From contig NZ_JAPZBC010000001.1 in the NCBI RefSeq assembly GCF_027460265.1, positions 5,064,001-5,128,000 of the forward strand: a stretch of DNA of 64,000 nucleotides, read 5' to 3'. Positions 17,252 to 25,915 of the stretch are shown piece after piece. Within the stretch, counting starts at the first letter, position 1; each line of letters opens with the position of its first letter. Source of the DNA: Streptomyces sp. WMMC940. GTDB taxonomy: Bacteria > Actinomycetota > Actinomycetes > Streptomycetales > Streptomycetaceae. Made by a program: the position numbers and the translations under genes. Under the pieces are notes generated by a model. It was not told the DNA's origin and did not search any database. It saw only the letters and a program-made list of their open reading frames with translations.

Positions 17252-18643
17252 TCAGGCGCCGTCGGCGATCACCTGGTTCGCGGGCACCCAGTAACCGGCG
17301 AGCTCGCCCGCGGAGATGCGGCACATCGCCCGGCCGTTCACGATCGACCTCCGGTCGAAGGCCGCGGTGGTGGCCGTGGCGTACTTCAGGTTCCGGGTCG
17401 TGCCCACGGCGCCGTTGGTGCCGAACCTGTACGCCACGATGTCCGTGTTCGTGCGGAACGTGAGCGTGCGCTGCACCCGGTAGTCGGTCGGGAGGTACTC
17501 ACCGCGCAGGAAGACGTTCGGGAACGCCTCGCCGATCCAGTAGCCCTTGTACGCTCCGGCGCTGATCTGGTACCAGATGCCCGCGCCCTTGATCCGTCGC
17601 CGCATGCTCACCGGGGCGCCGGTGGCCTTGGCGAAGGTGACCTTCTTCGTGGACAGGACCTTGTCCGGCGCGGCCAGGTTCTTGTCGTAGGACCCGTCCG
17701 GCTTGGCGGCGATCTTGTAGAGCGTGTGCGTGCCCTTGGCGATGGCGATCGCCGCGCCGGCGGGCAGGACGTACGGCGGGAAGTCGTCGATCAGCAGGTC
17801 CATCTGGTTGGCGAAGACGACGCTGTTCGTCTGCCAGTGGAGCTGGCGCCACAGGACGATGTGGTGCGGGTGGTACGAGTCCGTCGTGATCCGGTGGGTC
17901 TGGCAGTAGTAGGAGATCCCGCGGGTGTTGCGCAGCAGCGGGAAGTGCCGCGCCATGGTGGTGCACGCGCCGTCGTACAGCTGGGCGGCGAGCTCGTTGC
18001 CGGTCGCCTGGTAGTAGTCCCAGAGCCCGAACATCGCGAAGACCATGCCGTTGTAGGTGTAGTCACCCGTGCCGGCGGCCTTGAAGGGGTACTCCTGGAT
18101 CCACAGGTAGCCCGCGCGGTCCTTGTTCACGCACCACGGCACGCCGTTGTCGCCCCGGAGCAGCGAGGAGAAGGCGCCGTGGGCGGCGGTCATGTAGAGG
18201 GTGCGCTCGGCCTCGGTGACCCCGTCGAGCTGGGCGAGCTGCACGAAGAGGCTGATCGCCTCGCCCTGGGCCATGCCCGAGTACCACGGTGCCTTGTAGT
18301 CGACTCCGCCGTGCACCTCGTGCCTGAAGTCGAACCCGTACGGGAAGTACCAGGCGCCGCGTGCCTCCACGCGCTTCTCGATCAGGCGATCGGCCTGGGC
18401 CTTGGCGCGCTGGAGGAAGACCGCCTTGCGGGCCGGGTCGTTCTCGACGCGATAGCTGGTGATGCAGCCGAGGCCGAACTGGACCTGGCCGACCGGGTGG
18501 TCGTAGCCCACGCTCCCGTTGTTCGGGTGGTACAGGTAGGCGCCCTTGGCGTTCAGCCGGTACAGGCCCGTGGGGGTCCTGTTCTCCCAGCTGACCGGCC
18601 TGTTCCGCCATGGACGCAGCGCCTCCGGCAGGTCCTGCACCAT
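17252..18643 (-). CDS. C5-epimerase-family protein without signal peptide (paralogue, possibly 5'-truncated)
   Basis: 463 aa, clearly paralogous to the protein at 14563-16305: RPWRNRP near the start, APWYSGMAQGEAIS, YNGMVFAMFGLWDYY, YYCQTHRI and SYHPHHIVLWRQLHW, then the same C-terminal twin units (YQISAGAYKGYWIGEA and CRISAGELAGYWVPAN). ATG 18643 is the only usual start codon after the neighbour's stop at 18728 in this frame, but no ribosome site is seen. Seven to ten codons upstream of that ATG still look homologous (TFKRNGF versus TFHSSGY in the paralogue) and no signal sequence is encoded. Either the 5' end was lost or the protein is cytoplasmic or uses a rare start codon. See findings. 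Confidence 0.72.
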   Translation of the reverse strand: MVQDLPEALRPWRNRPVSWENRTPTGLYRLNAKGAYLYHPNNGSVGYDHPVGQVQFGLGCITSYRVENDPARKAVFLQRAKAQADRLIEKRVEARGAWYFPYGFDFRHEVHGGVDYKAPWYSGMAQGEAISLFVQLAQLDGVTEAERTLYMTAAHGAFSSLLRGDNGVPWCVNKDRAGYLWIQEYPFKAAGTGDYTYNGMVFAMFGLWDYYQATGNELAAQLYDGACTTMARHFPLLRNTRGISYYCQTHRITTDSYHPHHIVLWRQLHWQTNSVVFANQMDLLIDDFPPYVLPAGAAIAIAKGTHTLYKIAAKPDGSYDKNLAAPDKVLSTKKVTFAKATGAPVSMRRRIKGAGIWYQISAGAYKGYWIGEAFPNVFLRGEYLPTDYRVQRTLTFRTNTDIVAYRFGTNGAVGTTRNLKYATATTAAFDRRSIVNGRAMCRISAGELAGYWVPANQVIADGA

Positions 18644-18727
18644 CGTGAAGCCGTTCCGCTTGAAAGTGGCCGCGCAAGCCGAGGAGTTCGGGGATCTTCG
18701 GACAACTGGTCGAGGGCGGTGGCGGCT

Positions 18728-20575
18728 TCAGCCGCCGCGCTGCCTCGCCGCCGCCACGATCTGCGCCCCGAAGACCAGCGCCAGCAGGGAGAACAGGACG
18801 GAGCGCAGCGGGCCGACGCCGGGGGACCACCAGGCCCAGGCCGCGGCCGGGGCGAACAGGGTCAGGGCGAGCAGACGCGGCAGCCACCAACGCTTCGGAC
18901 GTGGCGGCGGAGCGGCGCCCGGGGACCGGACCAGCAGGCGTTCCGGGTCGTTCGCGAGGGTGTCGCGCATCCCGGAGAGGAGACCGCGGCGCTCCAGCAG
19001 CCCGGTTCCGGGCACACCCGCGAGCGGGTCGGCGAGTCGGCCGAAGCCGGCCGGCAGCGGGGGCAGGCCGAGGGCGGTGACGAGGTCCGCCTGGCGGCGC
19101 GCCGGGGCGGTCGAGGAACGCAGCAGCCCGGTGAGCGGCCGGGGGTCGGACAACCCGAACACCCGGGCGAGCACCTCGGCCGTGGCGGACGCGGCCGCGT
19201 GGTCGGTGACCGGGGCGGACGGGTCCCAGGTGTGGGACGCGGCCTTCCTGCCCCGGTGCAGCAGCGTGAACCCGGCGAGGTCCCCGGTCCGCCGCAGCAC
19301 CAGCGTGGGCCACTTCTCACCGGTGGTGAAGGTGCCGGCGGCGCCGGTGAGGCTGTCCTCCCCGCCGATCAGGGCCGCCCGCCGCCCGGCCGGCTCGTCC
19401 GGCGCCGGTGCCACATAGCTCGCCGAGCCGCCCGCCGGGGCGATCCGCAGCGGCACCCCGCACATCAGTGCGGCCGACGCGACCCGCGCGGGCGGGGCCG
19501 CGGCTATCGCCAGCAGATGGACGGCGAAACGTCCGGGGGGCCTTTCGCGGCTCCGGGGCATCGACTCCGGCGGTCGGGAGAAGAGGGGAGTGGATCCCGC
19601 GATACGCATGCGCACCCCGGTGCGGAACTCCAGGAACTCCCGCCTCGGCTCCCCGAAGTGTCTCCAGGGGTGCGAGCGGGCCTGCTCGCCGATCGCCCTG
19701 AACACGTCGAGCGCCTCGTCGAAGCGCCGGGACCGGACCAGCATGAGCGCCAGCTCGTTGCGGAAACCGGCCGCCTCGGGGTCACCGTGCCCGTAGAAGG
19801 AGGAGAGGCCGAGCGCCCGGTCCACGGCCGCGTCGATCCGGGAGCGGTCGACCGGCCCCCGGCCGCCGGCACCGGCGACGACGTCGTACTCGATCGCGGC
19901 GGCCAGCGGCAGGGCGTGGAGCTTCGAACCCGGCAGGGCACGGGCGGCGGCGCGCTCGGCGAAGTCGAACATCTCCTCGTGCGAGCCGTGCCACCTCGCG
20001 CACAGGTACTGCAGCGCGGCGGCGTGGCAGCCGTGGTGGTGCGGGGCGCGCGCGGTGGCCTCCGCCCAGTAGGCGTCGAAGACCTCGCGCGGTGCCCGGG
20101 CGCCCGTGGCGTGGGCGAGGGCGATCCGCCACGGGACCGGGTCGTCGGGATTGAGCTCGGCCGCCGAGCCGAGCACCGGGACCGCGTCCCCCAGCAGCGC
20201 GAAGAACGCCCGGAGCCGGTCGGGCGACATCTGCCGGGCCCCGACGCCGGCGCGGACCGACCACGCCCTGCGCAGGGAGAGGTCGGCCCTGACCAGCGTC
20301 GCGTCCGGGTCCTCCGGCGCCTCGCCGAGCCAGCCGTCCAGCCACCCGGGGCTGTGGACGGCGGCGTCGGCGAACTCGCCGACGTAATGGCTGCGCCGTT
20401 CCCACTCGGCGCCGAGCCGGGTCGCGGCCAGCAGTTCGCGGGCCGGTCCGTGGTCCCCCGCGGTCGCCGCGGACACGGCGTCGCCCAGCGGAGCGGGCCG
20501 CGCGTCGAGGACCACCGCCTCGTCGGGCGGCAGATCGGCGCCGACGGCGGGGCCGTGCCGGAGCAACCGGGGCAT
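18728..20575 (-). CDS. Hypothetical helical-repeat protein with C-terminal membrane segments
   Basis: About 615 aa. Helical, Ala/Leu/Arg-rich with TPR-like spacing in the first half: DDPVPWRIALAHATGA, AYWAEATARAPHHHGCH and QYLCARWHGSHEEMFDFAE recall the DUF4034-type proteins common in Streptomyces. The end has two hydrophobic segments (LLALTLFAPAAAWAWW and SVLFSLLALVFGAQIVAAA) and a basic tail. The frame stays open back to 21259, but that stretch runs antisense over rplU and cannot be real, so I take ATG 20575; a GTG a few codons upstream is possible and no strong ribosome site decides. Function unknown; its place at the border of the glycopolymer cluster may be chance. Confidence 0.6.
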   Translation of the reverse strand: MPRLLRHGPAVGADLPPDEAVVLDARPAPLGDAVSAATAGDHGPARELLAATRLGAEWERRSHYVGEFADAAVHSPGWLDGWLGEAPEDPDATLVRADLSLRRAWSVRAGVGARQMSPDRLRAFFALLGDAVPVLGSAAELNPDDPVPWRIALAHATGARAPREVFDAYWAEATARAPHHHGCHAAALQYLCARWHGSHEEMFDFAERAAARALPGSKLHALPLAAAIEYDVVAGAGGRGPVDRSRIDAAVDRALGLSSFYGHGDPEAAGFRNELALMLVRSRRFDEALDVFRAIGEQARSHPWRHFGEPRREFLEFRTGVRMRIAGSTPLFSRPPESMPRSRERPPGRFAVHLLAIAAAPPARVASAALMCGVPLRIAPAGGSASYVAPAPDEPAGRRAALIGGEDSLTGAAGTFTTGEKWPTLVLRRTGDLAGFTLLHRGRKAASHTWDPSAPVTDHAAASATAEVLARVFGLSDPRPLTGLLRSSTAPARRQADLVTALGLPPLPAGFGRLADPLAGVPGTGLLERRGLLSGMRDTLANDPERLLVRSPGAAPPPRPKRWWLPRLLALTLFAPAAAWAWWSPGVGPLRSVLFSLLALVFGAQIVAAARQRGG

Positions 20576-21038
20576 GGTGAGGAAGGAGCGCAGGAGCACG
20601 AGCGCACATTCAACAACCTCACCGGCCCGGGCGGCCAGAGGCTGCCGGACCGGGGAGCGGGGTCGGGCGCGGGCCTGCCTGCGGGAGGCGGCGTTCCGGG
20701 GGAGCGCCGAGGGTGCGTCCGGGACGGCACGGGAAACGCCGCGAAGTCGGTCGGCGCACGGCTGATGACACAGCCCCTCACAGAGCCCGCCGTGCGGCCC
20801 GTGGCGGCGCGCGTGACCGGTTCCCCGCGGCCCCGTGGCCTCCCTGGGGCTGGTTTGACCCCCTGCGGCCCTGCCCGTAACCTTGACCGTCGGCGTGTTT
20901 CCATACGCCAGCTTCTGAGCACCTCCCTCCGGGTCCGTGACCCGGAGAGGCCGTCCATCCCTTGCGGACTGTCCGGGCCCCGGCCCGTGCGGGCGGCTGG
21001 CATCAGGGGTTCCCGTTACGAGCGAGAGAGAGATCCGC
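20576..21038. promoter_or_regulatory. Promoter and leader region of rplU (463-bp gap)
   Basis: No gene. TTGACC at 20883-20888 could be the -35 of the rplU promoter; the -10 is unclear (CATACG at 20902-20907 is close but short-spaced). The ~130-nt leader holds a 7-bp stem with 3-nt loop (20929-20935, 20939-20945) and further GC-rich pairing before the start codon, which would fit an L21-type autoregulatory leader. Regulation is inference. Confidence 0.4.
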
Positions 21039-21359
21039 GTGTACGCCATCGTGCGCAGCGGTGGTCGCCAGCACAAGGTTGCTGTCGGCGACATCGTTGA
21101 GGTTGACAAGATTTCCACTGCCAAGGTCGGCGACACGGTCGAGCTCTCGACCCTGCTCGTTGTCGACGGCGACGCCGTGACCAGCGACCCGTGGGTGCTG
21201 GCCGGGATCAAGGTCCAGGCCGAGGTCGTGGACCACCACAAGGGCGCCAAGATCGACATCCTGCGCTACAAGAACAAGACCGGCTACCGCCGTCGTCAGG
21301 GCCACCGCCAGCAGTACACGGCGATCAAGGTCACGGCGATCCCCACGGCTGCGAAGTAA
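21039..21359 (+). CDS. rplU: 50S ribosomal protein L21
   Basis: 106 aa, normal length for L21. The protein opens [17 protein letters not shown] and ends with the RNA-binding [18 protein letters not shown] use GTG 21039 (after GAGAGAGA) because it aligns with known L21 starts; longer in-frame starts read into the leader. First gene of the conserved rplU-rpmA-obg group. Confidence 0.96.
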   Translation: MYAIVRSGGRQHKVAVGDIVEVDKISTAKVGDTVELSTLLVVDGDAVTSDPWVLAGIKVQAEVVDHHKGAKIDILRYKNKTGYRRRQGHRQQYTAIKVTAIPTAAK

Positions 21360-21373
21360 GGGACTGAGGAGAG

Positions 21374-21628
21374 ATGGCACACAAGAAGGGCGCATCGTCC
21401 ACCCGGAACGGTCGCGACTCCAACGCTCAGCGGCTCGGCGTGAAGCGCTTCGGCGGTCAGGTCGTCAACGCCGGTGAGATCCTGGTCCGTCAGCGCGGCA
21501 CGCACTTCCACCCGGGCGCGGGCGTCGGCCGCGGCGGCGACGACACGCTGTTCGCGCTGCAGGCCGGTGCCGTGGAGTTCGGCACCTTCCGCGGCCGCAA
21601 GGTCGTGAACATCGTTCCGGTCGCCTGA
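21374..21628 (+). CDS. rpmA: 50S ribosomal protein L27
   Basis: 84 aa. [16 protein letters not shown] is the mature-type N-terminus that reaches the peptidyl-transferase centre, without the cleavable Firmicutes extension; [17 protein letters not shown] is the core motif. It lies 14 nt after rplU with GAGGAGAG upstream, so the two are co-transcribed. A hairpin follows before obg. Confidence 0.97.
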   Translation: MAHKKGASSTRNGRDSNAQRLGVKRFGGQVVNAGEILVRQRGTHFHPGAGVGRGGDDTLFALQAGAVEFGTFRGRKVVNIVPVA

Positions 21629-21642
21629 CCGGAGTTCTTGCG

Positions 21643-21682
21643 AGGGCGGACCACTTCCCCGGGCGGGAAGCAGGTCCGCCCT
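21643..21682 (+). terminator. Hairpin between rpmA and obg
   Basis: 10-bp outer stem (21643-21652 with 21673-21682) plus 6-bp inner stem (21654-21659 with 21665-21670). A TTGACA hexamer follows at 21690-21695, so obg may have its own promoter, though no clear -10 lies 17-18 nt away. Confidence 0.65.
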
Positions 21683-21762
21683 TCGCTTGTTGACAGACAG
21701 ACATGTCCGCACGGATCGCCGTGCTCCGCACTTCGCCACTTTCGTACTGGAGGCACAGGACC

Positions 21763-23199
21763 ATGACCACCTTCGTGGACCGCGTCGAGCTGCACATCGC
21801 CGCGGGTAACGGAGGCCACGGCTGCGCCTCCGTACACCGTGAGAAGTTCAAGCCCCTCGGCGGGCCGGACGGCGGCAACGGCGGACGCGGCGGTGACGTC
21901 ATCCTGACCGTCGACCAGTCCGTCACGACCCTGCTCGAGTACCACCACTCGCCGCACCGCAAGGCGACCAACGGCAAGCCCGGTGAAGGCGGCAACCGCT
22001 CCGGCAAGGACGGCCAGGACCTCGTGCTGACGGTGCCCGACGGCACCGTCGTCCTCGACAAGCGGGGCAATGTGCTGGCCGACCTGATCGGGCACGGCAC
22101 GACGTACGTGGCCGCCGAGGGCGGTCGCGGCGGTCTCGGCAACGCGGCGCTCGCCTCGGCCCGCCGCAAGGCGCCCGGCTTCGCCCTGCTCGGCGAGCCC
22201 GGCCGGTCCGGCGACATCGTCCTGGAGCTCAAGACGGTCGCGGACGTGGCACTCGTCGGCTACCCGAGCGCCGGAAAGTCCTCGCTGATCTCGGTGCTGT
22301 CCGCCGCCAAGCCGAAGATCGCGGACTACCCCTTCACCACGCTCGTGCCGAACCTCGGCGTCGTCACCGCCGGCTCGACCGTCTACACCATCGCGGACGT
22401 GCCGGGCCTGATCCCCGGCGCCAGCCAGGGCCGCGGCCTGGGCCTGGAGTTCCTGCGCCACGTCGAGCGCTGCTCGGTGCTGGTGCACGTGCTGGACACG
22501 GCGACGCTGGAGTCCGACCGCGACCCGGTCTCCGACCTCGACGTCATCGAGGAGGAGCTGCGGCACTACGGCGGTCTGGACGACCGTCCGCGGGTCGTCG
22601 TGCTGAACAAGGTCGACATCCCCGACGGCAAGGACCTCGCGGAGATGATCCGGCCCGACCTCGAGGAGCGCGGCTACCGGGTTCTCGAGGTGTCCGCGGT
22701 CGCCCGCACCGGGCTGAAGGAGCTGTCCTTCGCCCTGGCCGACATCGTCGCGAAGGCGCGTGCGGCCAAGCCGAAGGAGGAGGCGACCCGCATCGTCATC
22801 CGCCCGAAGGCGGTCGACGACACCGGCTTCACCGTCACGCAGGAGGAGGACGGTCTCTTCCGCGTACGCGGCGACAAGCCCGAACGCTGGGTCCGCCAGA
22901 CCGACTTCAACAACGACGAGGCGGTGGGTTACCTCGCGGACCGGCTGAGCCGCCTCGGCGTCGAGGAAGAGCTGATGAAGGCCGGTGCCCGTGCCGGTGA
23001 CGGTGTGGCGATCGGCCCCGAGGACGACGCCGTCGTCTTCGACTGGGAGCCCACGATGATGGCGGGCGCGGAAATGCTCGGGCGCCGCGGCGAGGACCAC
23101 CGCTTCGAGGCTCCGCGCCCCGCTGCGCAGCGCCGCAAGGACCGCCAGGCGGAGCGCGACGAGGCCACGCGCGAGTACGACGACTTCGAGCCGTTCTGA
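21763..23199 (+). CDS. obg: GTPase Obg
   Basis: 478 aa, the length of S. coelicolor Obg. The N-terminal glycine-rich Obg fold ([25 protein letters not shown]) is followed by the G domain with G1 GYPSAGKSS at residues 166-174, DVPGLIPGA and NKVDIP, then the C-terminal OCT domain ([16 protein letters not shown]). An essential GTPase of 50S assembly and, in Streptomyces, linked to the onset of aerial growth. ATG 21763 follows TGGAGG; the longer in-frame start at 21703 has no support. Ends in an acidic tail DDFEPF. Confidence 0.97.
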   Translation: MTTFVDRVELHIAAGNGGHGCASVHREKFKPLGGPDGGNGGRGGDVILTVDQSVTTLLEYHHSPHRKATNGKPGEGGNRSGKDGQDLVLTVPDGTVVLDKRGNVLADLIGHGTTYVAAEGGRGGLGNAALASARRKAPGFALLGEPGRSGDIVLELKTVADVALVGYPSAGKSSLISVLSAAKPKIADYPFTTLVPNLGVVTAGSTVYTIADVPGLIPGASQGRGLGLEFLRHVERCSVLVHVLDTATLESDRDPVSDLDVIEEELRHYGGLDDRPRVVVLNKVDIPDGKDLAEMIRPDLEERGYRVLEVSAVARTGLKELSFALADIVAKARAAKPKEEATRIVIRPKAVDDTGFTVTQEEDGLFRVRGDKPERWVRQTDFNNDEAVGYLADRLSRLGVEEELMKAGARAGDGVAIGPEDDAVVFDWEPTMMAGAEMLGRRGEDHRFEAPRPAAQRRKDRQAERDEATREYDDFEPF

Positions 23200-23305
23200 T
23201 CCGAGCCGTTCTCATCCGGGTCGCGCTGATCGGGACCGTTCCGAGCCGGTCCGATCCGGGCGTCGCTCCGTTCTGAGGCCTTCTGATCGGAGCCGTTCCG
23301 ATTCG
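23188..23305 (+). repeat. Decayed repeats of the obg 3' end
   Basis: The last codons of obg (GAGCCGTTCTGA, 23188-23199) recur in diverged form several times downstream (for example GAGCCGTTCTCATC at 23203 and GGAGCCGTTCCGATTC around 23289), with GATC/GAGC spacers. They end just before the terminator at 23318. Confidence 0.5.
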
Positions 23306-23317
23306 ACGCGTGGCGTC

Positions 23318-23353
23318 GGCCGGGGCCGGGGGCAGCTGCCCCCGGCCCCGGCC
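23318..23353 (+). terminator. obg terminator
   Basis: Perfect 36-bp palindrome (arms 23318-23335 and 23336-23353), a strong GC hairpin about 120 nt after obg. The remaining 300 nt up to the next gene hold no gene I can support and presumably carry its promoter. Confidence 0.8.
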
Positions 23354-23654
23354 CGCTTTCGGGCCCGGCCCGATCCGTCGGCGCGGACCCGGCCACCGCG
23401 GTCCTCTCGGCGCGCACGAGCGGGCCACCGGCGCATCCGGAGCCGGCCCCGTGATGCACCCCCGCGACCGTCCACCTCAGGCCCGCGTCCGCGTCCTGGG
23501 CCGTTCCGTGGCGCCGTGCCGACATGCCCCGCGGAGGGGGGAGATGTCCCCTCCGTTCAGATCCGTGCGGTGGCGCAACCTCCTCCCCGATATCACCGTC
23601 TTGTTCGCGGGGGTGGGGCAGCAAGGTGCCCCAGCACGGTCGAACGGAGCGTTG

Positions 23655-25722
23655 ATGAAGGTCTCCTTCCTCATCCACACCATCTACGGCATCGGCGGCA
23701 CCATCCGCACCACGCTCAATCTCGCGGAGGAGCTCGCCGGACGCCACGAGGTGGAGATCGTCTCCGTGTTCCGGCACCGGGACGAGCCGCTCTTCGCGAT
23801 CGACCCGCGGATCACCGTCGTCCCCCTGGTGGACACCCGGCCCTCGTCCCCCGGCAACGAGACCCAGCACCCCCTCGCGCTGCAGCCCGCCGAGCGCATT
23901 CCCGCCCACGAGGCGCGGTTCGGGGAGTACAGCAGGCTCACCGACCAGCGTGTGTGCGAGCACTACGCCGTGTCCGACGCGGACGTGGTCATCGGCACCC
24001 GCCCCGGACTCGTCGCGTATGTCGCCCAGTTCGCGCCCGCACGCGCCGTGCTCATCGGGCAGGAGCACATGACGCACCATCACCACAAGCCCGAGCTGCG
24101 CGCCGAGATGCGCCGGCACCTCGCAGCACTCGACGCGTTCGTGGCCGTCTCCGAGGGCGACGCCGCCGTGTGGCGGGAGCGGATGCCGCTGCCGGACACG
24201 CGGGTGCTGGCCATACCGAACAGCGTCCCCGAGCCCACGGTGCCCGTCTCCGACCTCGGTGGGACGACCGTCGTCGCCGCCGGCCGCCTCGCCGCGGAGA
24301 AGCAGTACGACGTCCTGATCGAGGCCTTCGCCGAGGTCGTGGCCGTGCGTCCGGAGTGGACCCTGCGCATCTGCGGCTGGGGCAAGCAGAAGGAACGCCT
24401 CCGCAGGCGCATCGACGAGCTCGGCCTCTACAACAGCGTCCATCTGATGGGGCCCCGCTCGCCCATCGAGCCGGAGTGGGTGAAGGGCGCCATCGCCGTA
24501 TCCACGTCGCGCCACGAGTCCTTCGGCATGACGCTCGTGGAGGCGATGCGGTGCGGACTGCCCGTCGTCAGCACCGACTGCGACTACGGCCCGCGCGAGA
24601 TCGTCGCGGACGGCGTCGACGGCCTGCTCGTCCCCGTCGGCGACCGCAGCGCCGTCGCCGCCGCCCTCCTCCGTCTCATCGACGACGAGCCGCTGCGCCG
24701 CCGTATGGGCTCAGCGGCCCGGTCCCACGCCCGCCGCTTCGACCCGGGCCCGGTCGCGAAGCAGTACGAGGAACTGTTCGCGGACCTCGGCGCGGGCACC
24801 CGTGCGCACACCGGGGGGCCCGCACCCGCCGTACCGGGGGACGACCGGACGGCCGCCTGCCCGCTCGTGGACTGTGTCGCCGAGGAGAACGGCGATGTGA
24901 CGGCGACTCTGCTCGGCGAGCGCGCCGGGCGACCGGATCTCGTCTGCGTCCATCCCGACGCCGCCGTCCCCGACCGGGTCTTCCCCTTCGACGCGTCCGG
25001 CCGTGCCGTGATCCCCGTCGACGCCGGCCCTCGCCGAGGGCGTCTGGACGTGCCACATCGCCCCGCCGCCGGACGGCACGGTGCAGGAGGACGCCTCGGG
25101 CCGTCCCCGGCTCGTCGCCCGGGCCGTCGACCAGCGCGGAGCGATGCGGGCCGCCGAACGGGTCCGGCCGGGGGAGCCCGTGCGCACCCTGGTCCCCTAC
25201 GTGCGGCACGGCGGACTCGCCCTGCGCTCCTGGGTGCGCCAGGCCCACGCCGAGTCCGGCGAGATCACCGTCGGCTCCCGCGGTATCACCGTGTCCGGGC
25301 GGCTGCTCGGCCAGGTGCGGCCGGTCGGGGACCCGGTGCTCCTGCTGCGCCGCCGCGGAGCGGACGCCCGTGAACTGGAGTTCCCCGGTACCCGCGTGGG
25401 GGCCGACGGGTTCCGCTGTACGATCCCGCTCGCCGCGCCGGTCGCCGTGCACGCCTCGGCCCACGACGTCTGGGACCTCTGGCTGCTCCCCGCACCGGGG
25501 GCCGCGCCGGTCCGGATCGGCCGGGTGCTCGACGACGTGGTGGAGAAGGGGAGCGTCTTCCCCTATCCCTCCGTCGACGTGCTCAGGAAGCGTCCGCTGG
25601 CACGGGTGCGTGCGCTCGTGGACGGGCTGCTTTCCCGGGCTCGCGCGCAGGTCACGGTGAAGATGTTCTTCAGCGCGGGAAACGAACTCGTGCTCAATGT
25701 CATCGATAAAACGATGAAGTAA
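23655..25722 (+). pseudogene. GT4 glycosyltransferase interrupted by a frameshift
   Basis: ATG 23655 (GGAG at 23645) opens a GT4 enzyme: TIYGIGGTIRTTLNLAEEL at the start, VAAGRLAAEKQYDVLIEAF, and HESFGMTLVEAMRCGLPVVS, the donor-site Glu-x7-Glu region; catalytic domain about residues 1-385. From nt ~25026 (codon ~458) the original frame turns into Arg/Gly/Pro-rich junk and runs to 25373. The +1 frame continues sensibly (ALAEGVWTCHIAPPPDGT and on) to the TAA at 25722. Removing one G of the GG at 25026-25027 joins the two. So the C-terminal ~230-residue accessory domain is lost unless this is a sequencing error. Catalysis might survive. It heads a teichoic-acid-type locus. Confidence 0.75.
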
Positions 25723-25915
25723 CGCTGCGCCACAGCCTTGGCCTGTGGTATCTGTCACCTCTTCTTCCGGTTCGCCCCCCCGCAAGCCCCTCTGACCGCA
25801 GGGTGAACAGGGGGTTTCCGGGCGGTGTGGACACCTTGAGGACCGCCTTGCGGGACGGTCACGCAGAGTGCGACCATCACACCGTCCCCAGTCATCGCAA
25901 GGTAGAGGTTCGTCT

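Noticed and set aside
15866..21100. Very long open frame (about 1744 codons) on the plus strand
   Set aside because: It runs antisense over the epimerase, acetyltransferase and hypothetical genes; long antisense frames are expected at this GC content and the translation is Arg/Gly/Ala junk.
20576..21259. N-terminal extension of the hypothetical protein up to 21259 on the minus strand
   Set aside because: It would overlap rplU in antisense and has no ribosome site or sensible sequence.
25010..25040. Programmed ribosomal frameshift in the GT4 gene
   Set aside because: No slippery heptamer, stimulatory site or nearby stop in the zero frame; a one-base indel explains it better.
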